Below are positions 17,584-25,922 of a stretch of DNA of 64,000 nucleotides, in pieces. Source of the stretch: Candidatus Eisenbacteria bacterium (GTDB lineage Bacteria > Eisenbacteria > RBG-16-71-46 > JAFGJU01); contig JAPLKG010000020.1 in NCBI GenBank assembly GCA_026388185.1, forward strand, positions 49,978-113,977. The letters are read 5' to 3'. The stretch's first letter is position 1, and every line of letters starts with the position of its first letter. The position numbers and the translations under genes are program-made. A model generated the notes under the pieces. The model was not told the origin of the DNA, made no database searches, and saw only the letters and a list, made by a program, of their open reading frames with translations.

Positions 17584-17771
17584 TCGGAACTCCTCGGCCA
17601 CGTGACGGATTCAGACGCCCCCGTCCCTGTGAGCTGCAATCTCGGGCGACGCGCAAGATTAATTCACAAAAGTGATTAATAATACCCCGGATTCTTTGGG
17701 CCATCAACAGAAACGAGAGGCAATCGAGCGCGGACGGGCGAATCGGAAAAGCCAGGCACTCACAACCGCAA

Positions 17772-17821
17772 AATAGGACATTCTTACTTTGCTAAGAATA
17801 GGACATTCTTATGTTGCTAGT
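17772..17821. repeat. 25-base tandem repeat, two copies, likely regulator binding sites
   Basis: Two head-to-tail copies (17772-17796 and 17797-17821) share aataggacattctta exactly, then ttgcta after two differing bases. They sit just upstream of the cytochrome promoter. The 25-base period is close to two and a half helical turns. Direct repeats at this distance are typical of activator binding sites. No regulator gene is adjacent. Confidence 0.6.
17793..17811. promoter_or_regulatory. Palindromic operator-like site (taagaat-5-attctta)
   Basis: A perfect inverted repeat, taagaat and attctta separated by aggac, spans the junction of the two tandem repeats. Its centre lies about 87 bases before the predicted transcription start of the cytochrome genes, which suits an activator dimer better than a repressor. 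The protein that binds is unknown. Confidence 0.45.
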
Positions 17822-17854
17822 ACGGCATTGCTGGTACAGCGTGGCACAGATGGC

Positions 17855-17882
17855 TTGACGTCGCCACTGGTTCGGGTAAACT
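17855..17882 (+). promoter_or_regulatory. Promoter of the cytochrome c gene cluster
   Basis: TTGACG (17855-17860, five of six consensus positions) lies 16 bases before TAAACT (17877-17882, four of six). The predicted start near 17889 gives a leader of about 36 bases containing the strong SD gaggagg before the ATG at 17925. The tandem repeat and palindrome lie immediately upstream. Confidence 0.5.
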
Positions 17883-17924
17883 GTAGTAGTGGTGCCTGCG
17901 TCTTGTCTGCGAGGAGGAAAATAG

Positions 17925-18491
17925 ATGAGGCCATCTTTAGCGAAGACCTTCTTGACGTTCGTCCCTCTTGTCATGCTAATGGTTACTGTCGGGCCGTCGT
18001 ATGCTAACGGAACGACGACCGGAACCGTTCACGGACCGAAGCGCGCCGGCAAAATCGTTGGACATGCCTACGTCGGGGTTTCCAGGTGCAAGATGTGTCA
18101 CATGCCCTATTTCAAGGCATGGGCCGGGACACCGCATGGCAAGGCGTTCGACGCGCTGAAGCCAGAGAAGAAGGAAGACAAGAATCCGAAGTGTCTCAAG
18201 TGCCACGGGACCGGTTCCGGCGCCGGCGGTCATGACGCAGCGAAGAACGCACCCGATCTCAGGGGTGTCCAGTGCGAGGCATGCCACGGTGCCGGCGCAG
18301 ATTATGCAAAGATGGACGTCATGAAAAATCGAGCAAAGGCCAAGGCTGCCGGGCTGGTCTTTTCGATGTCCGCGGCAGTCTGCGTGAAATGTCACAACAA
18401 AGAGAGCCCCAACTTCAAGGGGTTCGACTACACGAAATATCTCGCAAAAGGCGTACACAAGGTGGAGAAGAAGGCTCCTGTGACCAAATAG
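17925..18491 (+). CDS. Tetraheme cytochrome c family protein
   Basis: This 188-residue periplasmic protein has a cleavable signal peptide (about 1-28, ending SYANG) and four c-type heme motifs: CKMCH (55-59), CLKCH (90-94), CEACH (117-121) and CVKCH (153-157). The spacing resembles the cytochrome c554/NapC-substrate-like small multiheme proteins. It probably shuttles electrons between a quinol-oxidising membrane protein and a terminal acceptor. Cytochrome maturation genes follow directly, as does a pentaheme-cytochrome b fusion that is a likely redox partner. The SD gaggagg is strong. Confidence 0.88.
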   Translation: MRPSLAKTFLTFVPLVMLMVTVGPSYANGTTTGTVHGPKRAGKIVGHAYVGVSRCKMCHMPYFKAWAGTPHGKAFDALKPEKKEDKNPKCLKCHGTGSGAGGHDAAKNAPDLRGVQCEACHGAGADYAKMDVMKNRAKAKAAGLVFSMSAAVCVKCHNKESPNFKGFDYTKYLAKGVHKVEKKAPVTK

Positions 18492-18494
18492 CCC

Positions 18495-19853
18495 ATGCGA
18501 TATTATTCTTTCCTTGCGTCCTCGAGACTCGGACTTCTTCTGATACTTATCATAGGCTGCGTTTCTTTCCTCGGGATGTTCGTTCTTCAAAGCGCTCCTC
18601 AGGAAGAATACATTTTGAAATACGGCGAATCCTGGGGCAATTTCATCAGGGTGGTGGGGTTGGGTAATGTCTACAGTGCCTGGTGGTACCAGATACTCAT
18701 CGTCCTGATCTCCATCAACCTGGTTCTCTGTTCCGTGAAACGCATTGGGCCGAGCTTCGGCCAAGCATTCTCAAAACCCAGGGCGCACGACCACGAGATT
18801 CTCCGCGACGCGCGTGCCGTCAGCGTACCCGTCGGACCGGCGACAGTTTTGAGCGGCGTCGAAACAAATCTCAGGCACAAAGGTTTCGCCGTTGACTCCC
18901 TCGACCGCGGTCCCGTCAAGCTGGTTGCAGCGCAAAAGGGAACCATATCACGCATCGGTTTTATCGTAACGCACGTCGCCGTACTCCTTGTCTTGATCGC
19001 CGGGGTAGTCAACGGCAAGTTTGCCTACAGGCACGAGAAACCTCTCGGCATCGGCGAATCTCTGGACGTGAGCAAGGTTGAGCCATCCGCACGGTTTAGC
19101 ATCAGGCTGGACGATTTTGTGATAGAGAGGACCGAGGAGGGCAGGATACGGGCCTTCAAGTCCACGTTGACCGTGATCGAAAATGGGAAAGAAGTCATGA
19201 CGAAGGTGATGGGCGTAAATCATCCGCTGACTTACAAGGGCGTAGGCTTCTACCAGGCCAGCTACGACGAGAGACCCGAAGGGATAAGGGAGGCGAGGAT
19301 CTACCTGGTTGATGGCGGAACGTCGGCCGTCGGGATAGACGTGCCCTTCGGTGAGACCAGAGACGTACCGGGTACAGATCTTCAGATTCGAGTGACAGAC
19401 TACGTTCCTTACTTTGTGAAAGATCTGGTAACGGGCGAAGTGAGCACTCGCTCGCTCGAACCGAGACTCCCTGCCGTCAAGCTGGAGGTGATGAGACTCG
19501 GCAAGATTGTGGACAGCGGGTGGCTCATCATGGAGATGGACAGCCATTCTGCGCGGGGCGAGCTTGCCCGATTTCATTTCGCCGACTACTATCCTTTGTC
19601 GTACTCGGTCATATCGGGCATAGACGTGGTCAGGAATCCGGGCACCTCCCTTATGTTCACGGGCTTCGGAATCGCCAGCATAGGTCTTTCGCTTTCTTTC
19701 TTTGTCCCGTTCAGAAGAATATGGGTGAGGATTTCTGAAGAGCGTCCCGGCCGGTCCGAGGTGAGAATCGCGGGTATCTCTAACAGGCAACCCCTCGCTT
19801 TGAAGCGCGAGATCGATGGCCTCTATGAAATCGTTGGCTCCGCGAGGAGCTAG
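18495..19853 (+). CDS. resB: ResB-type cytochrome c biogenesis protein (System II)
   Basis: This 452-residue ResB/Ccs1 protein, with CcsA, exports heme and ligates it to apocytochromes in System II. Transmembrane helices lie near 8-27 (LGLLLILIIGCVSFLGMFVL), about 60-80 (IVLISINLVLCSVKRIGP), about 155-175 (IGFIVTHVAVLLVLIAGVVNG) and about 375-400 near the C-terminus. A large periplasmic domain lies between the third and fourth. The gene starts three bases after the tetraheme cytochrome stop, and CcsA follows. Confidence 0.88.
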   Translation: MRYYSFLASSRLGLLLILIIGCVSFLGMFVLQSAPQEEYILKYGESWGNFIRVVGLGNVYSAWWYQILIVLISINLVLCSVKRIGPSFGQAFSKPRAHDHEILRDARAVSVPVGPATVLSGVETNLRHKGFAVDSLDRGPVKLVAAQKGTISRIGFIVTHVAVLLVLIAGVVNGKFAYRHEKPLGIGESLDVSKVEPSARFSIRLDDFVIERTEEGRIRAFKSTLTVIENGKEVMTKVMGVNHPLTYKGVGFYQASYDERPEGIREARIYLVDGGTSAVGIDVPFGETRDVPGTDLQIRVTDYVPYFVKDLVTGEVSTRSLEPRLPAVKLEVMRLGKIVDSGWLIMEMDSHSARGELARFHFADYYPLSYSVISGIDVVRNPGTSLMFTGFGIASIGLSLSFFVPFRRIWVRISEERPGRSEVRIAGISNRQPLALKREIDGLYEIVGSARS

Positions 19854-19900
19854 AGACGCTGGAATCGTGCGCGGCTGAATCGCGTTGGAAGGAGAAACAA

Positions 19901-20701
19901 GTGCCGGCAAGCGACGTGCCTTTTTTCTGGGTGGCCCTCTTCGCCTACCTGATCGCGACGCTGCTTTACACGCTGGACATTGCCGTGCGTGGGAAATGGT
20001 ACGGCAGAGCTGGTTTCGTTGTTCTGACCGTAGGTTTTCTCTTTCACACGGTTGCGCTGGTTGTTCGCACGCTTACTACGGGCCATCCTCCGTTCACCGG
20101 CATGTACGAGTACGCCTCGTGCCTTGCGTGGGCGACCGTGTTCTTCTATCTTGTGCTTCAACTGCGCCACAAAGCCGAGAGTCTGGGAGTTTTCGTCTCG
20201 CCGGTTGCGTTCGCCGTGATTGTTGTGGCCTCGCTATTCCCGAAGGAAGTGGAGCGCCAGTTGCTTCCTGCCCTTCAGAGCTATTGGCTGCAGATTCACG
20301 TTACGCTCGCGGTGCTTGGTGAGGGAGCCTTCGCAGTGGCGTTTGCGAGCAGTGTCATGTACTTGCTGAAGCTGAGGGGCACAAACAGACTTCCGTCGCT
20401 CGAAGTGCTTGACGACCTCACGTACAGAGCCATAGCAATAGGTTATCCTCTGTTCACGCTCGGCGCTCTGTTCGCAGGCGCCATCTGGGCCTGGAAAGCG
20501 TGGGGTCGGCCGTGGGGTTGGGATCCGAAGGAAGTCGGATCCCTCGTGGTGTGGCTCATCTATTCGGCTTATCTGCATGCACGAATCACGGCAGGATGGA
20601 GGGGCAAACGAGCAGCCCTGTTGTCGATTCTAGGTTTTGCCGCCGCCGTTTTCGCCTTCATCAGCAACCTTTTTGTCGGCGGATTGCATACCTACGGTTG
20701 A
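19901..20701 (+). CDS. ccsA: CcsA/ResC-type cytochrome c assembly protein (System II)
   Basis: This 266-residue, roughly eight-helix membrane protein belongs to the heme-handling family. The WWD-like segment is WGRPWGWDPKEVGSLVVWL, and family histidines lie in predicted loops and helices (for example TTGHPPFTGMYEY). With ResB it forms the heme export and ligation complex. The start is a GTG at 19901 supported by the SD ggaaggag eight bases upstream. It is near the short end of the family's range. Confidence 0.88.
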   Translation: MPASDVPFFWVALFAYLIATLLYTLDIAVRGKWYGRAGFVVLTVGFLFHTVALVVRTLTTGHPPFTGMYEYASCLAWATVFFYLVLQLRHKAESLGVFVSPVAFAVIVVASLFPKEVERQLLPALQSYWLQIHVTLAVLGEGAFAVAFASSVMYLLKLRGTNRLPSLEVLDDLTYRAIAIGYPLFTLGALFAGAIWAWKAWGRPWGWDPKEVGSLVVWLIYSAYLHARITAGWRGKRAALLSILGFAAAVFAFISNLFVGGLHTYG

Positions 20702-20730
20702 CATCGAAGACCCGTAGCGAGGGGAATGAC

Positions 20731-22194
20731 ATGGCAAGGGCGCCTTTCTTCGTCGCGTTTCTGCTTGCTGTGACCTGTCTCGGTGGCGCATTTGTTTCCG
20801 GCGCCGCGGCGCAGAGTAACGAAGATTGCCTGGCGTGCCATTCAAGACAGGACACGACCCCACCCGTGGATCTCTCGCTGCTCAGGAGCTCGGTTCACGG
20901 TAGTATCGAATGCGTTTCGTGCCACTCCGAGGCTTCCACGCTTCCTCACCCCGAGAGAATGAGCCCCGTGAATTGCGGGGGCTGCCACGCCGACGCCGTC
21001 AAGACTTACGACCAGAGCTATCACGGTCTTGCGGCCAGGTATGGCTCCACGAAAGTGGCCAACTGTGCTTCTTGCCACGGGTACCACGACATCATGCTTG
21101 CCGATGATCCCGCCTCGTCCGTCAACAGAGCAAACATCTCCGCGACCTGTGGCAAGTGCCATCCCGGCGCCGGGCCGCGATTGGCCGGCGGATACGTTCA
21201 TTCCGACCCCGTCAGAAGCAAGAACACCGTGGTGCGCTACGTCATTGTCTTTTACCTGGTTCTCATTTGTCTGGTAATAGGCGGCATGTTTGCGCATAAC
21301 CTGATTGATTTCGCGAAGAAGTTCGCCGACCATTTCAGGATCACGAAGAGTCGTGCAAGCGAGCTCAGATTCGTGCTTTCAGAACGCTTGCAGCTCGTAG
21401 CGCTGGCGGTCGTGTTCTTTGTGCTCGCCTATTCCGGTTTCGCGCGGAGATTTCCAGACGCCTGGTGGTCTTCGCCGTTCAGACTTTTTGACAATCCCTC
21501 AGGCACACGCGGCATGATTCACAGAATTGCCGCGGCAGTGTTCATTGCTCTCTGCGTATATCACGTCTGGTTCGTTTCTCTGACTCGCAGAGGCAGAAAG
21601 CAACTGAGCGAACTCAAACCCGGGTTCAGAGACTTCAGAGATCTCTATTCGGTCGCGAGATACAACACGGGCGCTTCTGCGGCGCCTCCTCAGTTTGGCC
21701 GGTACAGCTACATCGAAAAGAGCGAGTACTGGGCGCTGGTCTGGGGTTCGACGATCATGATAATCACGGGGCTGGCTCTGGTTTTTGTGAACTTCACTTT
21801 GAAATATTTTCCTCTTTGGGTGGCCGAGCTTGTGACCTCAATCCACTTCTACGAGGCAGTCCTTGCAACGCTGGCCATGCTTGTCTGGCATTTCTACTGG
21901 ACGATCTTTGACCCGCACGTATATCCGATGAACTGGTCTTGGATAACCGGGCGAACCACTGAGAAACGCTCGGAGGAACGGACGTCCGGGAGCTCCGGGA
22001 AAAAACCCGAAGCCAAACAACTCAGACCGGGAAAACTCGAAAAGTCCGAACCCGAGAAGCCCACGCCCGAAAAACCTGCGGAAAGTGCTGAATCCGGACA
22101 GGTCATGGACGGGGAAGGTGTCGATGATTCGAAGTCGGGCGGGCCCTCCCACGGACCCACCGGACCCGCGCGGCGCGCTGAAGGATCGGAATGA
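20731..22194 (+). CDS. Pentaheme cytochrome c fused to cytochrome b561-type membrane domain
   Basis: This 487-residue redox protein has a signal peptide (1-27) and five CxxCH motifs in the periplasmic N-terminal part: Cys33, Cys61, Cys82, Cys112 and Cys140. A transmembrane helix follows (around 171-190). A four-helix cytochrome b/b6 domain comes next, with heme-ligand candidate histidines in MIHRIAAAV, LCVYHVW, SIHFYEA and MLVWHFYW. It likely moves electrons between membrane quinone and periplasmic hemes. The C-terminal 75 residues are a low-complexity Lys/Pro/Glu/Ser/Gly tail, probably disordered. The ATG at 20731 is chosen because it opens the signal peptide; the frame extends further upstream over ccsA. 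Confidence 0.85.
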   Translation: MARAPFFVAFLLAVTCLGGAFVSGAAAQSNEDCLACHSRQDTTPPVDLSLLRSSVHGSIECVSCHSEASTLPHPERMSPVNCGGCHADAVKTYDQSYHGLAARYGSTKVANCASCHGYHDIMLADDPASSVNRANISATCGKCHPGAGPRLAGGYVHSDPVRSKNTVVRYVIVFYLVLICLVIGGMFAHNLIDFAKKFADHFRITKSRASELRFVLSERLQLVALAVVFFVLAYSGFARRFPDAWWSSPFRLFDNPSGTRGMIHRIAAAVFIALCVYHVWFVSLTRRGRKQLSELKPGFRDFRDLYSVARYNTGASAAPPQFGRYSYIEKSEYWALVWGSTIMIITGLALVFVNFTLKYFPLWVAELVTSIHFYEAVLATLAMLVWHFYWTIFDPHVYPMNWSWITGRTTEKRSEERTSGSSGKKPEAKQLRPGKLEKSEPEKPTPEKPAESAESGQVMDGEGVDDSKSGGPSHGPTGPARRAEGSE

Positions 22195-24614
22195 TGCTGC
22201 TGCGCAGGTTCGCCCTTCTTCTCATCGGGTTCACTGCCACTGCCGGTCAGATTCTCCTTCTACGTGAATTCATAGGCACTTTCAACGGGAACGAGCTGGT
22301 CATAGGTATCTACCTCTCCGTTTGGCTCATCGCTACTGCGGTGGGGAGTGGGCCGGTGGCGAGGTTGTATATCGGAGGAAGCAGGGCTTCGAGCGCCAGA
22401 AGCGGGGCGGACGGCGCTCCGGTCGCGCGCTTCGCCGCCGTACAATTTCTGTCCGGCGTCTGTCTTCTCTGCGCCATCGTCGGGCTGCAGGTGCTGCCGA
22501 GCCGGCTCAGACCCGCTCCGGGCGAAGTTGCGAGCCTGGTCACGGCTTTTGCCGCGGCGTCGGTCTTTCTCTTCCCGGTCTGTCTGCTTCAGGGTCTTCT
22601 TTTTCCTCTGGGGACCAGACTTCTCGGCTCCGTACAATCCAGCCGAGAGGGGCCCGGTGACTCGGTCTCTCGAGTCTATTTCCTCGAATCGGTGGGGGCC
22701 GGCATCGGAGGCCTTCTGTTCGGCCTCGTTCTGATCCGGCTCATGAGCGTTTTCCAGAATATCGCCATCCTTTCGGCCCTCAACCTGTTCACGGCCTGTT
22801 TCCTCCTGAACGAGTCGGGCCGGCGCAGGTTGAGCCAGATTCTCTATCTTCTGGCGGCAGTCGTCGTGATTGTCTGCGTGTTCGATCCGATCACGCATTG
22901 GGCGGCGTCAAGAAGATGGAAGGGCTTCACGGTAATGGCGCTGCGTCAATCACACTACGGCAATCTGGCGATCGTCTCACGGGATTCGCAGTTTTCCATT
23001 TACGAGGACGGGTACCTCGTTTTCACGACTGACGACGTTCAGTCGGCGGAAGAGGCGGCCCACATCCCGCTGCTCGAGCATCCCGCACCGGCGCACGTGC
23101 TCTTGATCGGTGGAGGAGTGGGCGGCGTGGTGCGGGAGATGTTCAAACACAGAACGCTGACACGACTCGATTACGTCGAGCTGGATCCTCAACTCATCAC
23201 TCTGAGTAAGGACGTGTTGCCTCGACGTTACGTATCCTATCTGGAGGATTCGCGTGTGAGAGTGGAGCACACGGACGGGAGGAGATTCCTGCAGAAAACT
23301 TCAGAGCGCTACGACGTGGTGGCCATGCATATTCCGTCTCCCTACACCGCGCAGCTCAACAGATTCTACACGAAGGAATTCTTTGCGCTCGTACGACGTC
23401 ATCTGAATCCCGGGGGTGTGTTTGTCTTTTCTGCTCCGCCGGTGGCGGAGTACGTCGGTCAAGAGCTTGGAGCCTTCCTCGGTTCGCTTTACAGGACCTC
23501 GGAAAGCGTTTTCGAGTCGCACATCGTCATTCCGGCGGGTCGGAGTTTTTTCGTCTGCTCTCCCGGAAAGAACTCGTATCTGACGGCGTCGCCGGAGTCA
23601 CTTCTTTCTCGTCTCGCAGAACGAAACGTCGAGACGTTCTTCGTCAGAGACTATTTTCTGATGTCGACGCTTTCTCCCGAGCGGCTCGCGTACGTTGAGA
23701 AGCGCATCTCCGCGTCGAAACTCTGCCCGGTCAATACCGATCTGAGACCCACAAGTTTCTACTACGACCAGGTCCTCTGGAGCGCCGAGTACCAACGCTT
23801 CATGAAGGGAGTCCTCGAGTGGATCTTCGGAAACCGTTGGAGTCTTTGGGCAGTCACGGCCGCGGTGGCCGGGGTCCTGCCCGTTCTCGCCAGGTCGAGA
23901 AAAAAGAGCAGGCTTGTGCTGGGCGCCCTCGCGATTTCGGGGTTCGCGGCGATCGTGCTCGAGCTCGAGATATTGCTTTGCTTCCAGCTACTGTACGGAA
24001 ACCTGTTCGACAGAATCGCCGTCCTTCTGACCGCATACATGATCGGCCTGGCAGTCGGGGTCGTCCTGGAACGACGAGGGAATCATCCGGCGGCTGCGGG
24101 CCTCGCGGTCTTGAGGCGGCCGGCAGTCATTCAAATTGCGACTGCTGCTCTTGCTCTTTGTTTCCTGGGTTTCGTCTACCTTGTGACGGGAGCGGCCTCT
24201 GGTAGTCTCGGCGGCGAGCCGGGGTCGCACAACTTTGCCGCCGCAACAGTCGCGCGCGTTCTGGTCAACGCGTTCGAATGGTTCTTTCCCGGCCTTGCAC
24301 TTGTCGCCGGAGGTCTCGGCGGAGCCATGTTTTCCTCTGCCAGCAGAGCCTTCTTTGCGTGTGACGCGGAGGATGACGTGACCGGAGTGACTGCGAGCGG
24401 AGAAAATCGCCCCGGGGGAGAATGTTTCTCAACGAGAGACGGTCACGCCGGTGGTGTCGGTATCACGTATGCATGGGACCTCGCGGGCTCATGGTTTGGT
24501 GCGGTTCTGTGCAGCGTGGTGCTCTTTCCCGTGTCCGGAGTTGCCGCCACGATTACCGCGGTCGCAGTCCTGCTCGTTGTTTCCGGTGTCAGCCTTGCGT
24601 GGGCGTCGCGCTGA
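22191..24614 (+). CDS. Membrane-embedded spermidine synthase-like protein
   Basis: This 807-residue protein has an N-terminal block of about seven helices, a soluble SpeE-like methyltransferase-fold domain (about 265-470) and a C-terminal block of further helices. The nucleotide-binding loop is LLIGGGVGGVVREM and the acidic strand end is LDYVELDPQLI. The catalytic-loop region reads MHIPSPYTAQLNRFY, lacking the Asp of the canonical DSSDPxGP loop. Aminopropyl transfer is therefore unlikely and the reaction is unknown. It overlaps the cytochrome b gene by four bases (ATGA), so it is translationally coupled to it. Confidence 0.8.
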   Translation: MMLLRRFALLLIGFTATAGQILLLREFIGTFNGNELVIGIYLSVWLIATAVGSGPVARLYIGGSRASSARSGADGAPVARFAAVQFLSGVCLLCAIVGLQVLPSRLRPAPGEVASLVTAFAAASVFLFPVCLLQGLLFPLGTRLLGSVQSSREGPGDSVSRVYFLESVGAGIGGLLFGLVLIRLMSVFQNIAILSALNLFTACFLLNESGRRRLSQILYLLAAVVVIVCVFDPITHWAASRRWKGFTVMALRQSHYGNLAIVSRDSQFSIYEDGYLVFTTDDVQSAEEAAHIPLLEHPAPAHVLLIGGGVGGVVREMFKHRTLTRLDYVELDPQLITLSKDVLPRRYVSYLEDSRVRVEHTDGRRFLQKTSERYDVVAMHIPSPYTAQLNRFYTKEFFALVRRHLNPGGVFVFSAPPVAEYVGQELGAFLGSLYRTSESVFESHIVIPAGRSFFVCSPGKNSYLTASPESLLSRLAERNVETFFVRDYFLMSTLSPERLAYVEKRISASKLCPVNTDLRPTSFYYDQVLWSAEYQRFMKGVLEWIFGNRWSLWAVTAAVAGVLPVLARSRKKSRLVLGALAISGFAAIVLELEILLCFQLLYGNLFDRIAVLLTAYMIGLAVGVVLERRGNHPAAAGLAVLRRPAVIQIATAALALCFLGFVYLVTGAASGSLGGEPGSHNFAAATVARVLVNAFEWFFPGLALVAGGLGGAMFSSASRAFFACDAEDDVTGVTASGENRPGGECFSTRDGHAGGVGITYAWDLAGSWFGAVLCSVVLFPVSGVAATITAVAVLLVVSGVSLAWASR

Positions 24615-24698
24615 GAGGGCCGGCTTCGCCTTCCGTGGGTGGCTGGCTGAGAGGACGATGTTTCGCGCCGAGACGGCGGGCGTCGGGCTGAGACGACA

Positions 24699-24712
24699 GG
24701 GGCTTTAGCCCC
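24699..24712. terminator. Weak stem-loop between convergent genes
   Basis: A five-pair hairpin, ggggc-ttta-gcccc, spans the stop codon of the minus-strand radical SAM gene. It lies at the convergent junction (24615-24704), the only inverted repeat I see there. It has no adjacent T-run, so a terminator role is doubtful. Confidence 0.22.
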
Positions 24713-25916
24713 AGACTCCCGCGATTTTTGCCTTACAGTACGCGCATCTGCCTTCAGACAGTTTCCTTTCCACGATTGAATAGCCGATTCGCTTCACGAC
24801 CGCCTTCTTGCAGCTGGGGCAGTAGGTGTTCTCGCCCTCGTGACCGGGCACGTTCCCGATGTAGACGTAGTGAAGACCGGCATTCATCGCAATCTTACGG
24901 GCTTTCTCGAGGGCCGAAATCGGAGTCTGCGGCAGTTTCGTCATCTTGTAGATGGGATAGAAGCGAGTGAAGTGCAGGGGCACGTCGGGGCCCAATTCCT
25001 GTGCGATCCACTTCGACGCGGACACTATTTCCGAATCGCCGTCGTTGAGCGTCGGCAGGACGAGGTAGACGATTTCGCACCAGACACCGGAACTCTTGAG
25101 AAGAACAAGCGTGTCAAGAACCGGCTTCAGTGTCGCGTCACATATTTCTGCATAGTACTTCTCCGTGAAAGCCTTCAGGTCGATCTTCACCGCGCCGAGG
25201 TGCTTCGCGGCTTCGAGCATCGGCTCCCGGTTTATGTACCCGTTGGAGATCATCACGGTCTTGATGCCGGACTTTTTGCCTTCGATCGCCGTATCCAGCA
25301 TGTACTCGTACGCAACGACGCCTGGTTCGGAGTATGTGAACGCGACGGACGCACAGGAGGCTTGCCTCGCCTTCTCGACGGTCTCCTTCGGAGGAAGATG
25401 GACATTGCTTGTCTGTTCGGGTCTGGCCTGCGACATCTCCCAATTTTGGCAGAACTTGCAGTCCATGTTGCATCCGGCGGTTCCCAGAGAGAAGGCGTTT
25501 GTCCCCGGATGAAAATGGAAGAGCGGTTTCTTCTCGATGGGATCTACGTGAATCGCGCATGGCAACGCGTAGGCCAGGGAATAGTACACGCCGTTTCTGT
25601 TCTCTCTCGTGCCGCAGTAGCCCCGTTCAATGTCACCGACTCTGCATTTCCTAGGGCAGATCTCGCATTCCACTTCCATCTCGGGATGCTTTTTGTAGAA
25701 CATGCATTCCCTGGCGTGGGAGGAGTTGACGGATGGCTCGCGCGAGCGTTCCTTCGAGGCCGAGGCCGGCGTCCCCGCCGATGCTGCGGTAGGTGATGCC
25801 CGTCCGCGTACGAGAGCGGGCAGCACGAGGGAACCTGCGGCCATCCCGGATAGGGCGCCGAGTCTTCTCAGAAAGCCCCGCCGGTTACAACTGCGGTCGT
25901 GCCTCTCGATCTTCAT
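24705..25916 (-). CDS. AmmeMemoRadiSam system radical SAM enzyme with Tat signal
   Basis: This 403-residue radical SAM protein belongs to the family that travels with Memo and AMMECR1 proteins. The cluster motif is CNMDCKFCQNW in GTAGCNMDCKFC. An upstream Cys set (CEICPRKCRVGDIERGYCG) and a C-terminal zinc-ribbon-like part (YCPSCKKA ... GRCAYCKA) match this family. The N-terminus carries a Tat signal: RRGFLRR at residues 12-18, then a hydrophobic stretch to about 38. This is surprising for an enzyme that needs S-adenosylmethionine. The frame begins at a GTG at 25922; the ATG at 25916 fits better. It starts right after the DUF362 gene. Confidence 0.88.
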   Translation of the reverse strand: MKIERHDRSCNRRGFLRRLGALSGMAAGSLVLPALVRGRASPTAASAGTPASASKERSREPSVNSSHARECMFYKKHPEMEVECEICPRKCRVGDIERGYCGTRENRNGVYYSLAYALPCAIHVDPIEKKPLFHFHPGTNAFSLGTAGCNMDCKFCQNWEMSQARPEQTSNVHLPPKETVEKARQASCASVAFTYSEPGVVAYEYMLDTAIEGKKSGIKTVMISNGYINREPMLEAAKHLGAVKIDLKAFTEKYYAEICDATLKPVLDTLVLLKSSGVWCEIVYLVLPTLNDGDSEIVSASKWIAQELGPDVPLHFTRFYPIYKMTKLPQTPISALEKARKIAMNAGLHYVYIGNVPGHEGENTYCPSCKKAVVKRIGYSIVERKLSEGRCAYCKAKIAGVWG

Positions 25917-25922
25917 CGTCAC

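Larger units (their letters stand above)
17584..17924. other. Divergent intergenic region between antiporter and cytochrome operon
   Basis: This 340-base stretch separates the minus-strand antiporter from the plus-strand cytochrome genes. It contains an AT-rich patch (17660-17690) holding an imperfect palindrome around attcacaaaagtgatt, a 25-base tandem repeat with an internal palindrome (17772-17821) and a likely promoter (17855-17882). I see no gene in it; the short frames on either strand lack plausible protein sequence. Confidence 0.6.

Noticed and set aside
24840..25796. 318-codon plus-strand frame over the radical SAM gene
   Set aside because: Antisense to conserved CxxxCxxC and zinc-ribbon motifs. 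Composition is Val/Arg/Leu/His, as in other shadows.
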